64,000 bases of DNA, from NCBI GenBank assembly GCA_950295325.1, contig OX485804.1, positions 51,076,429 through 51,140,428 on the forward strand, given 5' to 3'. Numbering within the stretch: position 1 is the stretch's first letter; each line of letters opens with the position of its first letter. This document shows, piece by piece, positions 22,526-34,943 of the stretch. The position numbers and the translations under genes were made by a program. A model generated the notes under the pieces. The model saw only the letters and a program-made list of their open reading frames with translations, had not been told where the DNA came from and made no database searches. This stretch comes from Polytrichum commune (taxonomy: Eukaryota; Streptophyta; Polytrichopsida; Polytrichales; Polytrichaceae).

Positions 22526-24100
22526 ATGATCTTGCCTTGCACAGCCTCCACGACCTATGGCAATTTCTCCGGGTTAGTTCTGCACCGTGGAATCCTGGAG
22601 CAATTCAGAGGCGATGTTTCTCTGAGGAGGAGTAGGGGCAGGGTGGGGAGAATACAGTCACTCATACTGGAGCCTTCACCTAATGACAACGCTGGGGAGA
22701 GTGCGGCGGATTTCATTAAGAGGACTGAGCGAGCTTGGATGATTTCCAAGGTTAGGAGTTTTGACTTCTCCACATTTGTGTGATATTTGTTAGATTTAGT
22801 CGACTACTAAATCTGGACTGTTGAAAGAAATCGACTGTTATTTCCTTTTTCCTTGTCTAATCGACTACAATCAGCAGTTGACTGCTCTCCTAAGAATTTA
22901 TACCATCAAACTGATGCGACTTACCCAGCGCATATTAAGATCCCACCTACACAGAAGCCTACGGTTCTTAAAAAAGAACTTCAACAGCTACAATCAGATT
23001 AGGAGTTATGCTTTAACTCAATAGGACTTTCCGTTGGGAGTTGGGCTTCTTTGATTCCCTGTTGGTTGTTTTGTGTACAATATCAACAATTTCTTTCTTT
23101 CTACTTGTGATGGTGCATGCTTGGAGGTAGTAGTGTTTGAATTTGAAAGTAGAGCAACCCATTTCGGTTCACTGAGAGCTATACACAATTTTAACACTCC
23201 TTGGAATGCCAAAGTGACGAGTCTGACCCTCAATGAAGTGATATAGAATGTTCTTGATTGAAACCTCGGCATTGCCTCCGAGCATGGACCCAAAACTTAC
23301 TGAGCATGGAAGGTGTTGTATGTAAAACAACCGACTCCCGACCAAGAGTCATGTTGATTTAGAAGATAACTCTACAAAATAGAGTCCTTGCTGCTGGCTA
23401 TTTTTCGCAAACAGAGTGTCGATTCAGAAGTCAGTGCATTTGCAATAAACCTGAAGCTGGCCCTCCAATACTCTTCAGTAGTATTGGCTTAAGTCTAGTG
23501 TTTGCCAGATTGGATCAACTATGCACATTATGTGCTATTCGAAAGTGTATGTGACTTTCACAATCCATGATGAATGTGTGTTAATTCTTATGAAAGGCAC
23601 CGACATGAGACTTCTGAAGGTTGGTGTACAGAGCTCGTGCTAAGTTTAGGGTGAAGTTTATGCCTTACCTTGAACTACCTCTTTCATGTGAATCAGCAAC
23701 CGCGTCCAATGAAATGCACGTCATGTGAAGCGAGCGGAAGTCAGGAGTGTGCCTGGTGCAAGGGCACCGGTTTTTTCATCCTCGGTGACTCCATGCTTTG
23801 TGAAGTGCCTTCGCGAAACACCCAATGCGTTATATGTTCGGGACAGGTGCGTCCATTCCCTTCTGCAAGGGAGTACAGAGAATTTGGCAGTTGGGAGGAT
23901 AGTGTAGAATCCGGAAACTGTTGATTCTGTTTCCTCTTGGTCATGGTTCTTGCTTGCATTGCAGTGTGTGTTAAATTGGCTGGTATCTGGTGTTGCAGGG
24001 AGCAATTCCTTGTAAAGACTGTCGAGGTACAGGTTTCCGCGCACGATGGCTCGGGCCACCTCCTGAAGATAACCCTGACAGGGATTTGCGTCGACCTTAA
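22526..24100 (+). CDS. DnaJ-type cysteine-rich (BSD2-like) chloroplast protein, three exons
   Basis: Exons 22,526-22,750, 23,697-23,846 and 23,999-24,100 join in phase 0 at canonical GT-AG sites and encode 158 residues. The first about 50 residues (MILPCTASTTYGNFSG...) are basic and acid-poor, as in a chloroplast transit peptide. The mature part contains four zinc-binding Cys motifs: CTSCEASG, CAWCKGTG, CVICSGQG and CKDCRGTG. They surround the signature FFILGDSMLCEVPSRNT of plant DnaJ/Hsp40 cysteine-rich superfamily proteins, and the end is TGFRARWLGPPPED. The best known relative, BSD2, is a stromal chaperone for Rubisco large-subunit folding; this protein belongs to a related plant subgroup and its client is not known. 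The ATG at 22,526 starts the transit peptide. All zinc ligands are present, so it looks functional. Confidence 0.9.
23044..23373 (+). repeat. Dispersed intron repeat, second copy
   Basis: This is the partner of the repeat in the lipase intron (17,936-18,180), in the same orientation. It lies in the first intron of the BSD2-like gene. The copy is somewhat longer because of extra sequence in its middle. Confidence 0.65.
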
Positions 24101-25002
24101 GCATGCCAACAATCTGGAACATCAGGATGTGTGCTGCTGCTCTGATTCTCTACACTCAAAGCCATGGACACAACAATTCTTTGAATCGACCGTCCCATTG
24201 GAGGAACCCTCCGTTTTCGAATTGGACGAGTTATGTAACTGAACTAAATTTTGAGTATTGGAGTGTCCAAATGATTTGGCAGCCACGAATCTACAGCAAG
24301 AAGGGGTTGGTTTTAACGTTTACACCGGAGTTGATTTATGATTTCGGTTCAACCGTTTCTTGGTTTAGGTCAAGTTTGCCAGTAGCATTGATCAGAACTG
24401 ATAGGTCTTTGGAGGCTTTCGATTGAGAAGGGAGGCCTTCTGGGGAGTTTCATTTCTGACCGCATCATTGACTTTGGAAAGAAAGCGATTGCTTCCTCAT
24501 TGATATTATGTACCATATTATCACAGTTTTTAGATTGGAAACTCGTCTCCAAATCCACCATTTGTGTCGCTCGTCTCTTGAATAGTGTGTGATCTTGATA
24601 CAAGAAAGTTGTGGAGCTCTATGGATGTGAGGAGGAGTTCACGACCCTCACCACAAGTGTTTATCAGAAGCGAGGAAATGCTTCAAGATGTGGTTTCGTG
24701 TTTTGCAAATCAACTATCATGTCAGTCTTTAAAGCTCCACTTTCGTCATTGTACAATTCATTTAAGGTTAAGGTCATCCACCAACAACTGAAGAGATCAC
24801 AATGAGTCCGGAGAGAAAAAGAGATCAAGTTTCATAAAATCACCAGATACACAGGACTTGACAGTTGAAAGCCCTGTGTCCAGATAGGTAGGCCACTAAA
24901 TTTCCGTATTTGATGCCTTAACCCTAATACTCTACTTGGCGAAGGGCACCACAATGAAGTATGATTGGGATTGCAAAATTGTGATGATATCGAGCATTTC
25001 GG

Positions 25003-28000
25003 ATGAAAGTCAAGAAGCAAATGCTGACATCTTTTGATGATATTTGCAACAACGATAAGGACTCAGACCACATGCTTGTGCACACCATGAACGAGGGAAG
25101 GCCGAATCAGGAGTCTGAAGGAACAACGGGGCTGATCAAGGATGAGGTCGACGTCAACGAACATTTGTCTACTGTTGTCCCTATGCTATTGCAAGGAGAA
25201 GAAGTAGCTACAGCACAAAAACATCATCAGGAAGAGGGCATGGAACTTGATCTGAAGATATGGAGCTTGCTATCGGATCACTTGCTGGAGAACATTCTGG
25301 TGTGGCTGTCACTCCTGAGCCTCTTCGTCCTCCACAGTCTGCAAACAATGGAGTGCATTCATGTACTCCCCGAGCTTCCTTGCAATTGGGCACGGGTGCC
25401 TCCCCTGAAGCAAGCATGGTTTCTGTTCCATGGGGATGGCAAAGAGAGCGTCGCATTCAACCCTGAGGATGTGGTCATCGGTATGTACCTACACTTTCTG
25501 CAAAATCATCATGAAGCAACTTTTGAGGGGTTGTTTACATGACAAAGGTGGTTGTGGTTGACCACAATAATCAACCATAACTTAGGTAGACACTGTGTTA
25601 CTTGGATACTTTTCTCTCTGCACCCACTTCTTGTAGAATATGAAACACTCAATTAGCGAGAGATGATTAGCAATTCCAAATCGTGCCTGTAGCCATTCGC
25701 CTCATAAGTTTTAGAGCTCATGTGTATACCTTATTCATTATGAAAGTGAAGATTCCCGTGCTCATTAAATGGTCATATAGGTCCCCCCTAGTTATGTTGA
25801 CTATTGAGCCTAGAATGGTTAGCATATTTTGACCATGTAGTGCAATCTCTTTCAAACTCATGTCTTTTTGGTGTCCATTCTTCATCCACACCTAGCCACG
25901 TACCACTCAAACATAGATGTCCACGTAATTGTTGTATTGGAATTAGGCATGTCTACCTTCATCACCCTGGACCTTGGCCTTGAAGTTCTCTAGTGGTGCC
26001 ACATGAGCACGAACAACCACCCTAAGGGTGGTTCAATCATGAGGAGTATTGGGGTTGATGGGGTAGAGGGTAGTTATGGTTGTGGTTAGCATTTATTATG
26101 TGTTTTCGAGGGAAATAGAGCCAAAGAAAGTTGACAACAACCACGACCATAACCACAACTGCCCCTAGTGTAAATGACCCTTCAAGGTGTGTTTACACAC
26201 AACCATTGTGGTGGTTGAGTTGAGGGTTGGGCCCCATTTTCAACCATTACTATGATTTTCCCATTTACATGCAACCACTCTTGTAGTTAAAGAGTGGTTT
26301 TGATGTCAATGATTGTCCTTCCTATTGGTGCAATCCGTGGAGTGGAGACAAGCAATTTATGGATTCAATAAAATGTTTGTTAAAGAGTCCCTCCCATGCG
26401 CTGGCCATGAAATTCTCCCTTGGTGCCACATAACACTACACATAAAACTAATAGCATACGAGTCCTACAAATCGTCCCATGCCGATGAAAGAACAATGCA
26501 AATCTACCATTGTGATAGATTTGCAATTTTGTCAATTATATAGGACAAGCTTCTAGTGATGTAGATCAATTGCCTAGGACTCATATGATTGTAGTGTAAT
26601 AACTACAAACAAAATAGAACCAAAGAAAGTGAACTACAACCATTGCAACCACTCCCAACTACACCTTGTATTGTAGTTGGAAAAGTAAGAGTACCTATTA
26701 TTGTGGTTGTCCCCAATGCACATTTTCCTTCCTTATCCCTCAATTAGAACCAAAGAAAGTAAATTGAAACCATCAACCACCAAATTGGTGGTTTGTGTAA
26801 ACTCACTGTGTAAACTCACCGTGAGACGACGATCTTGATATTGAACCTCTTTGATTACTATGAAAACCTCCACTTGAGAGAGTTAAAGCTCAAAAATGGA
26901 GTCAACAATGTTGTTAATTGTGTGACCTGTTGAAGTAGGTTTTGCTGAATGCAGGTAATGGTGATGGACCGAGAAAGTGACGGGTACATGCTGGTGGTGG
27001 CCGCTTCCCACAATGCAAAGCGGCAAGTCAGTCACCACGGAGGTTTACAACTCCACAACGAAGATCTGGAAGCTGATCGGCACATGGCCCTCTCAATATC
27101 GCTTTTAAACCAATGCTGTCCACTTCCACGGCTCTCTCTACACTGCAGGTCAATCACTTCCCGCCGCTACAATAGTCTTTCTTCTATTTAGTGTGGGTAC
27201 TTAAAATGAAGCGCCATCAAGTTAGGGTGGACTACTTCAATAGAAGACTTTTTGTCATGTCTTGATGCTGTCATTCTTAGACGTGAACATTGCATTTTGA
27301 AAATTCCATATCAAATAATCTGTGAGTTCAAGCCCCTTTTCAGTTGTGAAGTGTAATGTCTTGCACACTACACTAGTTTATCTGTTTTGTAATGTTCTAG
27401 AATAATGTGCACCCATAACATTCGTCAGTTGCCACATTTGTTCACATTACCATTTCTAGGTAGCAGATGGTCATATTACTGTAGATGAACAATGCCAGCT
27501 CAATGAGGATCATGAATCTTGCTCCCATTTATATAGAATTGTCCACCTTTCTGGCATCACTTCACAATTTCATGGATTCAGACTGAACTCATCATTCGTC
27601 AGGAATAAGGTTATAAATTCGGGCATCACTGGTCACGTGTACCTGGGTTAACCTGACAGAGTGGGTACACTTTGCTAAAAAATGTTCTGCCAAATCAAAT
27701 CAAGTTAGCTAAATTAGTGACCATAGTTCAAAATAATGAAGCCCACACTAAAGAGAAGAAAGAGTCTAGTGAAACCCTGAAGCTGCTTTGTGACATGAGT
27801 GTCTGCACACATCTCCAGTGGATATAAACCTGGCAGGTTTGCATACAATCTTGGCGTATGACTTGGAACCAGAGTAGTGGACAGAGATGCCCGGCGCTGG
27901 CTGAGCACACGCAACTCATGGTGCCCCAAATTTGCAAGGGTCGTGGTTGCCTTCTCCTAGTGGAGGTTGTCACTGAGCGACCTGATTCTAAATCCATGTT

Positions 28001-28090
28001 GTGCAATTTGGTGATGGAAATTTGCCTACTATATGTGCAGGGTAGGGCACCGATGCGCCCCCTAGCATCACTGAACACGACCAGTCCATG
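25003..28090 (+). pseudogene. F-box/kelch-type protein pseudogene
   Basis: The first exon (about 25,003-25,500) contains an F-box: KIWSLLSDHLLENILVWL is a normal F-box helix 1-2. The next residues of the family, VCKQWSAFMYSPSFLAI, lie in a different frame (about 25,330-25,390), and WARVPPLKQAWFLFHGDG returns to the first frame, so two compensating frameshifts are present. A later exon from about 26,952 gives VMDRESDGYMLVVAASHNAK, then changes frame to TTEVYNSTTKIWKLIGTWP and meets an in-frame stop. A last piece at 27,880-28,040 reads PALAEHTQLMVPQICKGRG and LLLVEVVTERP. F-box/kelch proteins are substrate receptors of SCF ubiquitin ligases; this copy cannot make one. It is a host gene relic, and a functional parent probably exists elsewhere. 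Confidence 0.75.
25526..26830. repeat. Repeat-rich insertion in the F-box pseudogene intron
   Basis: The phrase ACC(A/C)AAGAAAGT recurs near 26,115, 26,610 and 26,746. GGTTGTGGTT/AACCACAACC-like motifs occur in both orientations at 25,545, 26,065, 26,135 and 26,210. GTTTACA- type ends face each other (25,528; 26,185; 26,800). This looks like one or two decayed MITE-type elements with GTTTACA termini. No coding sequence was seen. Confidence 0.4.
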
Positions 28091-28099
28091 CATTGCAAG

Positions 28100-29460
28100 A
28101 TCTTCACAAGTAAATTTATCTCACCTGCTTGCATCATTTGTATTTATTTATTTAGTTTTGGCAAGGCTATTGCAATGTTGAACTAGACCTTATGTGACCA
28201 CTCTCGGGTGCGTTGCAACTTGCCACACCAGGATGGGAAGATGTTTTTGTGTAAGAGTAGATTTATATGTAACAAATTTGATAAGGTAATTTTGTTACAA
28301 CTTTGAATGTTGATCAGTCCATGCATTGCAAGACCTTCACATGTAAGCGATCTCACCCTTACATCTTTTTCTTTTTCTTATTCTTTTGCTTTCTGCTCGG
28401 TTATTGCAATATCACCAAACTTGTGATTGAGCTTAAATTCGTGACCCTGCAGGTGGCAAGTACTAGTAGGGCAGGTGTAGGATCCTCCACCCCACATGTT
28501 CAACCGCCTATTGACAACTCCCGGGCATCGAGTATCTCTTTCTGACCGCCGAGCCCTCACATCAGAATTCCTAGGCCAAAACAACCACAAAGGATGACAT
28601 AGGAGAATTTGCAATTAATTGCTCTACAGGAGGGTGAAGCCCTCCCTAAAGGCTACGCCTATTTGATTTGTGGCACTGCTAATGTTGGTCCTACAGTCAC
28701 ACACCCAGTTCAGAGACTAAACGACACCTTGGATGTATCCCCACCTCCTAAGGCTATATTACAGTCCCCTAAAGACCTTCCAGACACACTTAAGACTAGG
28801 TTGAAGACAAGAAGAAATTTGACCCGAAATATAAACAAAAAAACCCAAGCCTCATTTGGCTTGCGAGGGAAATGAAGGATTCATTAGCTAGTGGACGGCC
28901 AATTATAATCAAAGTTGCAGAGGATCAAGTGAATTTGAAGGTCACATGACACGCTGCTGCCGAGGAAGTCGTGTATAAGCTTCTTGACTTGAGAAAGGTA
29001 ATGAATATTTCATATTTGAGAATGGTAAAGTTCACAAAGAATTAAAGGCTTGGGCATAAATTTGACCCTCCTCTGGAACCAAAGCGTGTGGACAAATATT
29101 TGTCAGGTCAGTTGTGCACTTTAAGAGCCATCTGGAAAGCACATTTGATGAGTACCAAGAGTTCCAAATACACCACAATTGTCTTGTGGAGGCATGGGCA
29201 AAATTAATCAAATGGTGGCCTACTGAAGCTTGCTAAGAGGGAGCTGCAGAGATGGCTAGCTGCAGGTCAATAATACAAAATTCTAGTATGATGGGGTGCC
29301 ACTTGTTGGTTGATAGAATGGATGAGGAGGTGAGTCACAATATGAGTTTTTCATTTGATTTAATCTTTGAATCTTTGAATTTATTATTCCAAATGGATTT
29401 CTGTAATGGAGTTAGGGCATGCCTCCTAAGATATGGCAAATGCCAATTTTACCGGTTTTA
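28100..29460. other. No recognised gene; short open frames
   Basis: One 88-codon frame at 28,609-28,875 ends in a lysine/arginine-rich stretch (TLKTRLKTRRNLTRNINKK). A repeated phrase, TCAGTCCATGCATTGCAAGA.CTTCACA, occurs near 28,080 and 28,315. The content resembles decayed transposon or gene-fragment DNA, but I cannot assign a family. Confidence 0.4.
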
Positions 29461-32400
29461 GTGTAAATTCGGCGTCCAAAAATCTTCAAAATCGGCAATA
29501 TATAAAAAGTGGCAAATTGCCTTGAATCTAATCAATTTTCATGACGTAAGTTGTAAAAGTGTCAGTTGGTGGTCCTATTGGACCCCAACACCATCATCGA
29601 ACCCAATTGGAACAGGATTTCCCATCACAACACGGCGCTGCTTGGCCTAAAAGATGCCCTCCAACGTCAAGTTCATCATTGACTATTGAAAGTCATCTTT
29701 TTCTCATTTCATAATGTTAAAATCTGACTCAACGCTTGTTGTGTTGGTGAAAGCATTTGCCAATCCATCGCAGAACATTCACAAATGCTCAAAGCGTCAA
29801 TTCAGATCATCCCATCCCGTATTGAAGAACGTTGTATGATCCTACTTATCAATGAGGAGCTTGGAGCTGGGTTCCCTCTTATAAGTCAGACTCTACCTAG
29901 TCATCGACGGTAGTGTGATAATAGAGAACACCTCCAATGACACGTCTGCGCAACGTTTCTGGACAAAACATGAATAATATTTGATTGTCATGTGATTAGG
30001 CCAAGATAAAATAACATACGCCAGGGAGAACCATGTTGAACAGGGGCTAAACTACGTCTATTTTATTTTATTAAGTACTTCATACTCAATAATGAATACA
30101 ATGGAGAGAATATATGTATCTAATTCATGATTCAACAAACATTTAGTTATGATAATCATAACAAAATTGGGGAAAGTCCAATTTCCAAGTTCATCATTGA
30201 TGATGTTTCATTGTGGTTTGGTCAATACAACACTTAGTAGCAAACACAACATCAAGAACTTGTGTATTCAATTAAAGAATCAACAAACATGAACTTACGA
30301 TAACAAACCCTAAATTAGAGAAGGTTAAATTTTAAATCTCACCATCTAATTATTGTACATAAAATTGATTGCAGCCTGTAGAAAAGCGGAAGGTTAAAGT
30401 AGGGTAAGATGACAAACAATACTCATCGTATGGGTCAGGAGACTCTGAAGAGGAGGAACAATGAAACCATTGACAATCCAAGTATCTGATGTCATGATGA
30501 ACGTGATAAAAGCCACAATTGCTTCTATTGTGGTGATAAATATAGTACTGATTACGATTATTGATGAATAAACATCACTTGAGAAGATGATTGTCACAGT
30601 GCAGTTTGACATGACTTGGGTGCACAATGATATGAGAGGGATACACAACATGATAGAGAATGTTGTAGAGCGTGTTTGTGAGTTGAGAGATGCCACAATC
30701 AAGGTTAAGGGACTACGCGAGCAAGTATCCGCAAACGCTTCTTTGTGGAAGTCAGGGAAAGAGATGCCACGTATATGGAGGAACACGGCAAGGTCCATAC
30801 ATGGAACACCATACATAGGGAGAAAGTTTACCTTAATATTGACGTTTAGTTTCAATCGCCACAACGTCCCGTGCCACTTGGGTTTAGCCATGATCTTAGT
30901 CGTAATGAAGATGTTGGTTGCATTCAAAAGACCTAACCCTTCAACAACAATGCACATCAATATATTGAGTTCGCCAGAGAAATGAAAACATTAGAAATAT
31001 GAACATGACACAATGCCCGGATTGTGCTCTCCATGCAAGCAACCACGGATAAGCATTGATGTAGATGTGTAAGAGGATGAGTCTCAACAAATTGAATTGT
31101 CGTGTTTGAGAATGCAAGTGCCAACACCGGCGTCTGCTCGGTCCATGTGGATAGATTTCGCCTTAGTTGAGAAAGACTTGAAAACACTTGTTGTAGTTGG
31201 GGTTGATAGAGAAAAAATGTGTATAAGCACTAGGAGAGGACGTGGAAGCTCGGTATATTTTGTTGAAGACAAGAGGAACCCAAGTGAAGGAAGTTGAATT
31301 GTATGAACATGGGACATTGAACTTCAACTTCCCACCTGTAAAGCATGTGCCACCATCACCAATGCGTGGGAAAGGGTGCATTCAAGAAGGATATTGCCAA
31401 GACGAGTAAATGTGGGGGTAGGGGAGCAGGATGATGTACGGGTTGTGCAAGATTTCTCTTCCGGTGGAACCACAATATCACTTGTCGGTTAGTATTCTAA
31501 CCATAAAAACTTGGCATGTATTAATTATAATTTGACACTGTTGTCCATAAGAATTGGAATGGAAAGAGGTATGGACATTCACTCACAAACTAACTTTTAT
31601 GGCCCCACTTGAGTTAGGAATTTGTTCGAGTCGAAGCAGAATTTTGGGTGTTATATCTCAGAAATGCAATTAGACATGTGGCATAATGAATTGTCGAGAG
31701 CCCGTCCCCACCACAAGACACCGAAAGCGGCATTGATCGGAGTTTCTTAATGTCATTAGCATTGCAAGGAGCTTCAAAAGGTCAAGGCCACAAAGGTGTA
31801 CAAAAAAGAAATGTCGAATTAATGCTCACGGAAAATAATATCACAATTCAATACTTGGATGAAGTTGTGACACCACCCATTCCAAGCAACACAACTGTGA
31901 AATGGTCTATCCGCTATTTAGTGGACAAGAAGAAGGAAACTTGAGCAATAAACACTTTTCAATAAGGTTGATGGTAATAAGGAATAGGAAGGGTGTCATT
32001 TAAGTTATGATATAGTTACAAATATGGTGTACAATGTTGTTTTGATGAAATAAACATTATTACAAATTGAATTCTTATGTATTATTAATATATCATGTAG
32101 AGTGTATTAAGAAAATCATACATGCCGAACACTATTAACGATGAATACGTAGATACTGTTGACCATATACCTTATTCAAAGTGTGCACAAGAAATACTAT
32201 GAAAGATACTATAAGAGTAAAATCCTAAATTATGTAAACTCTTATATTTATTTGGAATAACCAAAATACCACAAAGTTGGCCACTACGATCTTCCAAAAA
32301 AGCAGAGCCGAGATTTAGACCCCAATGTTTTGGCGTGATTATCAAAAGAAAAATATTAGAAAATTAAATTAGTAATTAAATCTAATTGATGTTAGAGACA

Positions 32401-34930
32401 TCAATTAGTTGTGAAACAATTGACAAAATTTTGACACCCTGCACCAACGTCTGCCATAACAAGGTTTTGACATCCCATTCAAAAAAAAAATGGGACATGT
32501 TGAAGGTGACACCATCTCCACAGTGGCTATGACCTCCTAGCCGCTCTGCAACAAGTGTGGTGGTCTGTGCAAGTTTGGAGAAGGACCAAAATAAACCGAC
32601 TTGATGTACAAAATGTTGAAATAACGTAAAACAATGACAAAGTGAACCTATAAGTAACATCAATTAAAGGTTACAAGCTTCAATTACAAGAACCAATAGC
32701 TCTCTTTTGACACGGTTGGAGGCACAAACAAAATGTTCAACCGAGGTGCAACTTAATTAAGTTGTTGATTCATCCCAATGTAAGCTCACTAGACCAATCT
32801 AGAATTAGCTAAAACCTGCTGCTTATACTTGGAATAGTGGTGAAGGGACTTGATTTCTAGGATATGGCTACTAGTACATGTGGTCCACTTTAGAATGTGG
32901 TTTTCTGATAATGAGATTATGAGGGATATGAGGATGCTTTTTTTCGTAGTCACTAATGTAGCCTAGTGCTTGCGGTTGCTGGATGGCGCTCACGGTTGCT
33001 ACAACCTGAAAAGACTAGGGATAGGGTGACGGGCGGACACCGGCCACTGCAAGTGAATTAGATGCATGACCGAATGGAGCGGATCGCGGACCGGATGCAC
33101 GGATCGGGAGGGTTTGAGGGTCTTGCCCGAGGAAAAAAGGGCGGAGTGGATGACCGTGTCCCGCATTCACAGTGGTCCCCTTTGTCATCATGATGAACTT
33201 CCAACTCAAAAGTTGTTTTTGTTGGGAGTTGGTCCCTTATGATGTTGTAGGGATTGTGCTGCATTCAATAAACACAGGAAATGTGCCACTTCTGGTGCAT
33301 GAATAGCAATGAAGAGCAAAATATTGTAGCGAAGTGAGGGGGTTGCCGTTTCGCAAGGGAGTCTACAACCCTCTTCTAGGTGGTTGTTGCCATGATTATA
33401 CGTCAATGCACCCTACATGTGTGTGGTGTGATCGTCATTCAACCCCAATTCTCTTTAGGTTTCACATCTAGCATCGGTCGATGCCATTCACGTCGAAAAC
33501 AATACTAGCCCTTTATGTGAAAGTGATGAGGTTGTGGAGCAGACATAGTACAAAACATGTTCGAATGTGGAATTTGCGCATATAGAATTGGTCATGTCCA
33601 TTGGATAGCAAGAATGTATTTACCTACTTTGCCACAAACCTCTATATCCCCTACAAAGTGTCTTTAAAGCTAAACAAACCTCATCAACAACCTCAAAAAT
33701 CTCTTTGCCCTCTAGCACAATCTAGAGTTGATACTTGTAAAGCGGAAACCATTATGGCCCGTGAATCTAAAATTTTGACCACTTGACTCTACGTTGACAT
33801 CCATGATCACTAGAACATGTTATCAATTTGGAATTCTACTGGCGGTGTGGGCCCATAGCCTGTTGGAATACATACCTAGATGGACAAGAATTGTAACCAC
33901 ATGAAACTTGCAGTGCTTTATTAATTCACTTATATTGAATGCTACACGCACACTATCAGTGCAATCAACGAAACCTAGCTGTCTAACCTGCAACTGCAAC
34001 TGCAAGAATACTAACAAAAAGAGGTGGTGAAACATATCTACTTGTGAGAGATGAACAAAAGGCGGGAAATACACATAACGCCATTGAGTTCTTACGTTTC
34101 TATAATATCAAACTGGTTGAAGAGGTTGTAGGGAATTTATGGAGTACAAGCCTCAGTGAAGGAGAGGGAATGTAATTCTAGAAGTTGGGAAGAAGCGAAT
34201 TCATGCGTGAGTAAGTTATGTCTTTATAAGGTAAAGCCTACCCCTGAGTTCATGAGTACATTTGGACTGTGACTTGGTGGTCAGACTATGGCCTGCCCTA
34301 TTGTGGTTACTAGGTACCAGTCGCTCGGGCTATGGAACTGGATACGAAGACTTGGATGACCTAGACTATAGAACTCGGATACTTACCACTAACTGGACCT
34401 TTGCAAATTATAAGAATTAATGTAAATTCACCAATTAAAATGTCACCAGGGCATAATTTGTCACCAATTGTGTTGTTTTGTTAATTTATTGGATCTCCTA
34501 TAAAAGAAAGTAATCTCATTAGCACTAAGTACCCCATAACACTATATTCGTTAATTGGAGACTTTTGAAAGTCTCAAAATAAAATATGCCCATAGTTTGG
34601 GATGCCAATATTGTGGGCATACGGAATATTGGAAATATCAAGAACATGACGATTTAAAAATTCGTACATAAAGGATATTCTTATTACTAAAAATAGAGAA
34701 TTAAAATTAAAATGAAAAATGAGCTCCATGTGGAAAATAACAATCCACTCCAAAAAAAACAAATGGTTTGTGTCATTATAGATTTTGGGGTGCGCATCCC
34801 ATAAGTAAGGCTCTTATGAATTTGGATGGCACATCCCAAACATATACCACAATGGAATGTGACAAGTCCACTAAGTCTATTAAAAACCAAATCTACTAAT
34901 CGCCCATGTTTTTCGCCATTAACTCCCACC
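29461..34930. other. No supported gene
   Basis: Open frames of 60-190 codons exist on both strands. A plus-strand one at 30,587-30,985 is methionine-rich and has a helical look (IENVVERVCELRDATIKVKG). None shows a known domain, and no consistent exon chain could be built. The stretch may contain decayed DNA transposons, but I see no terminal repeats that settle it. Confidence 0.45.
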
Positions 34931-34943
34931 TAATATGTTATGT

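Noticed and set aside
30394-30985. Overlapping long frames on both strands (up to 188 codons)
   Set aside because: Composition looks random, the two frames shadow each other, and no domain or splice partners were found.
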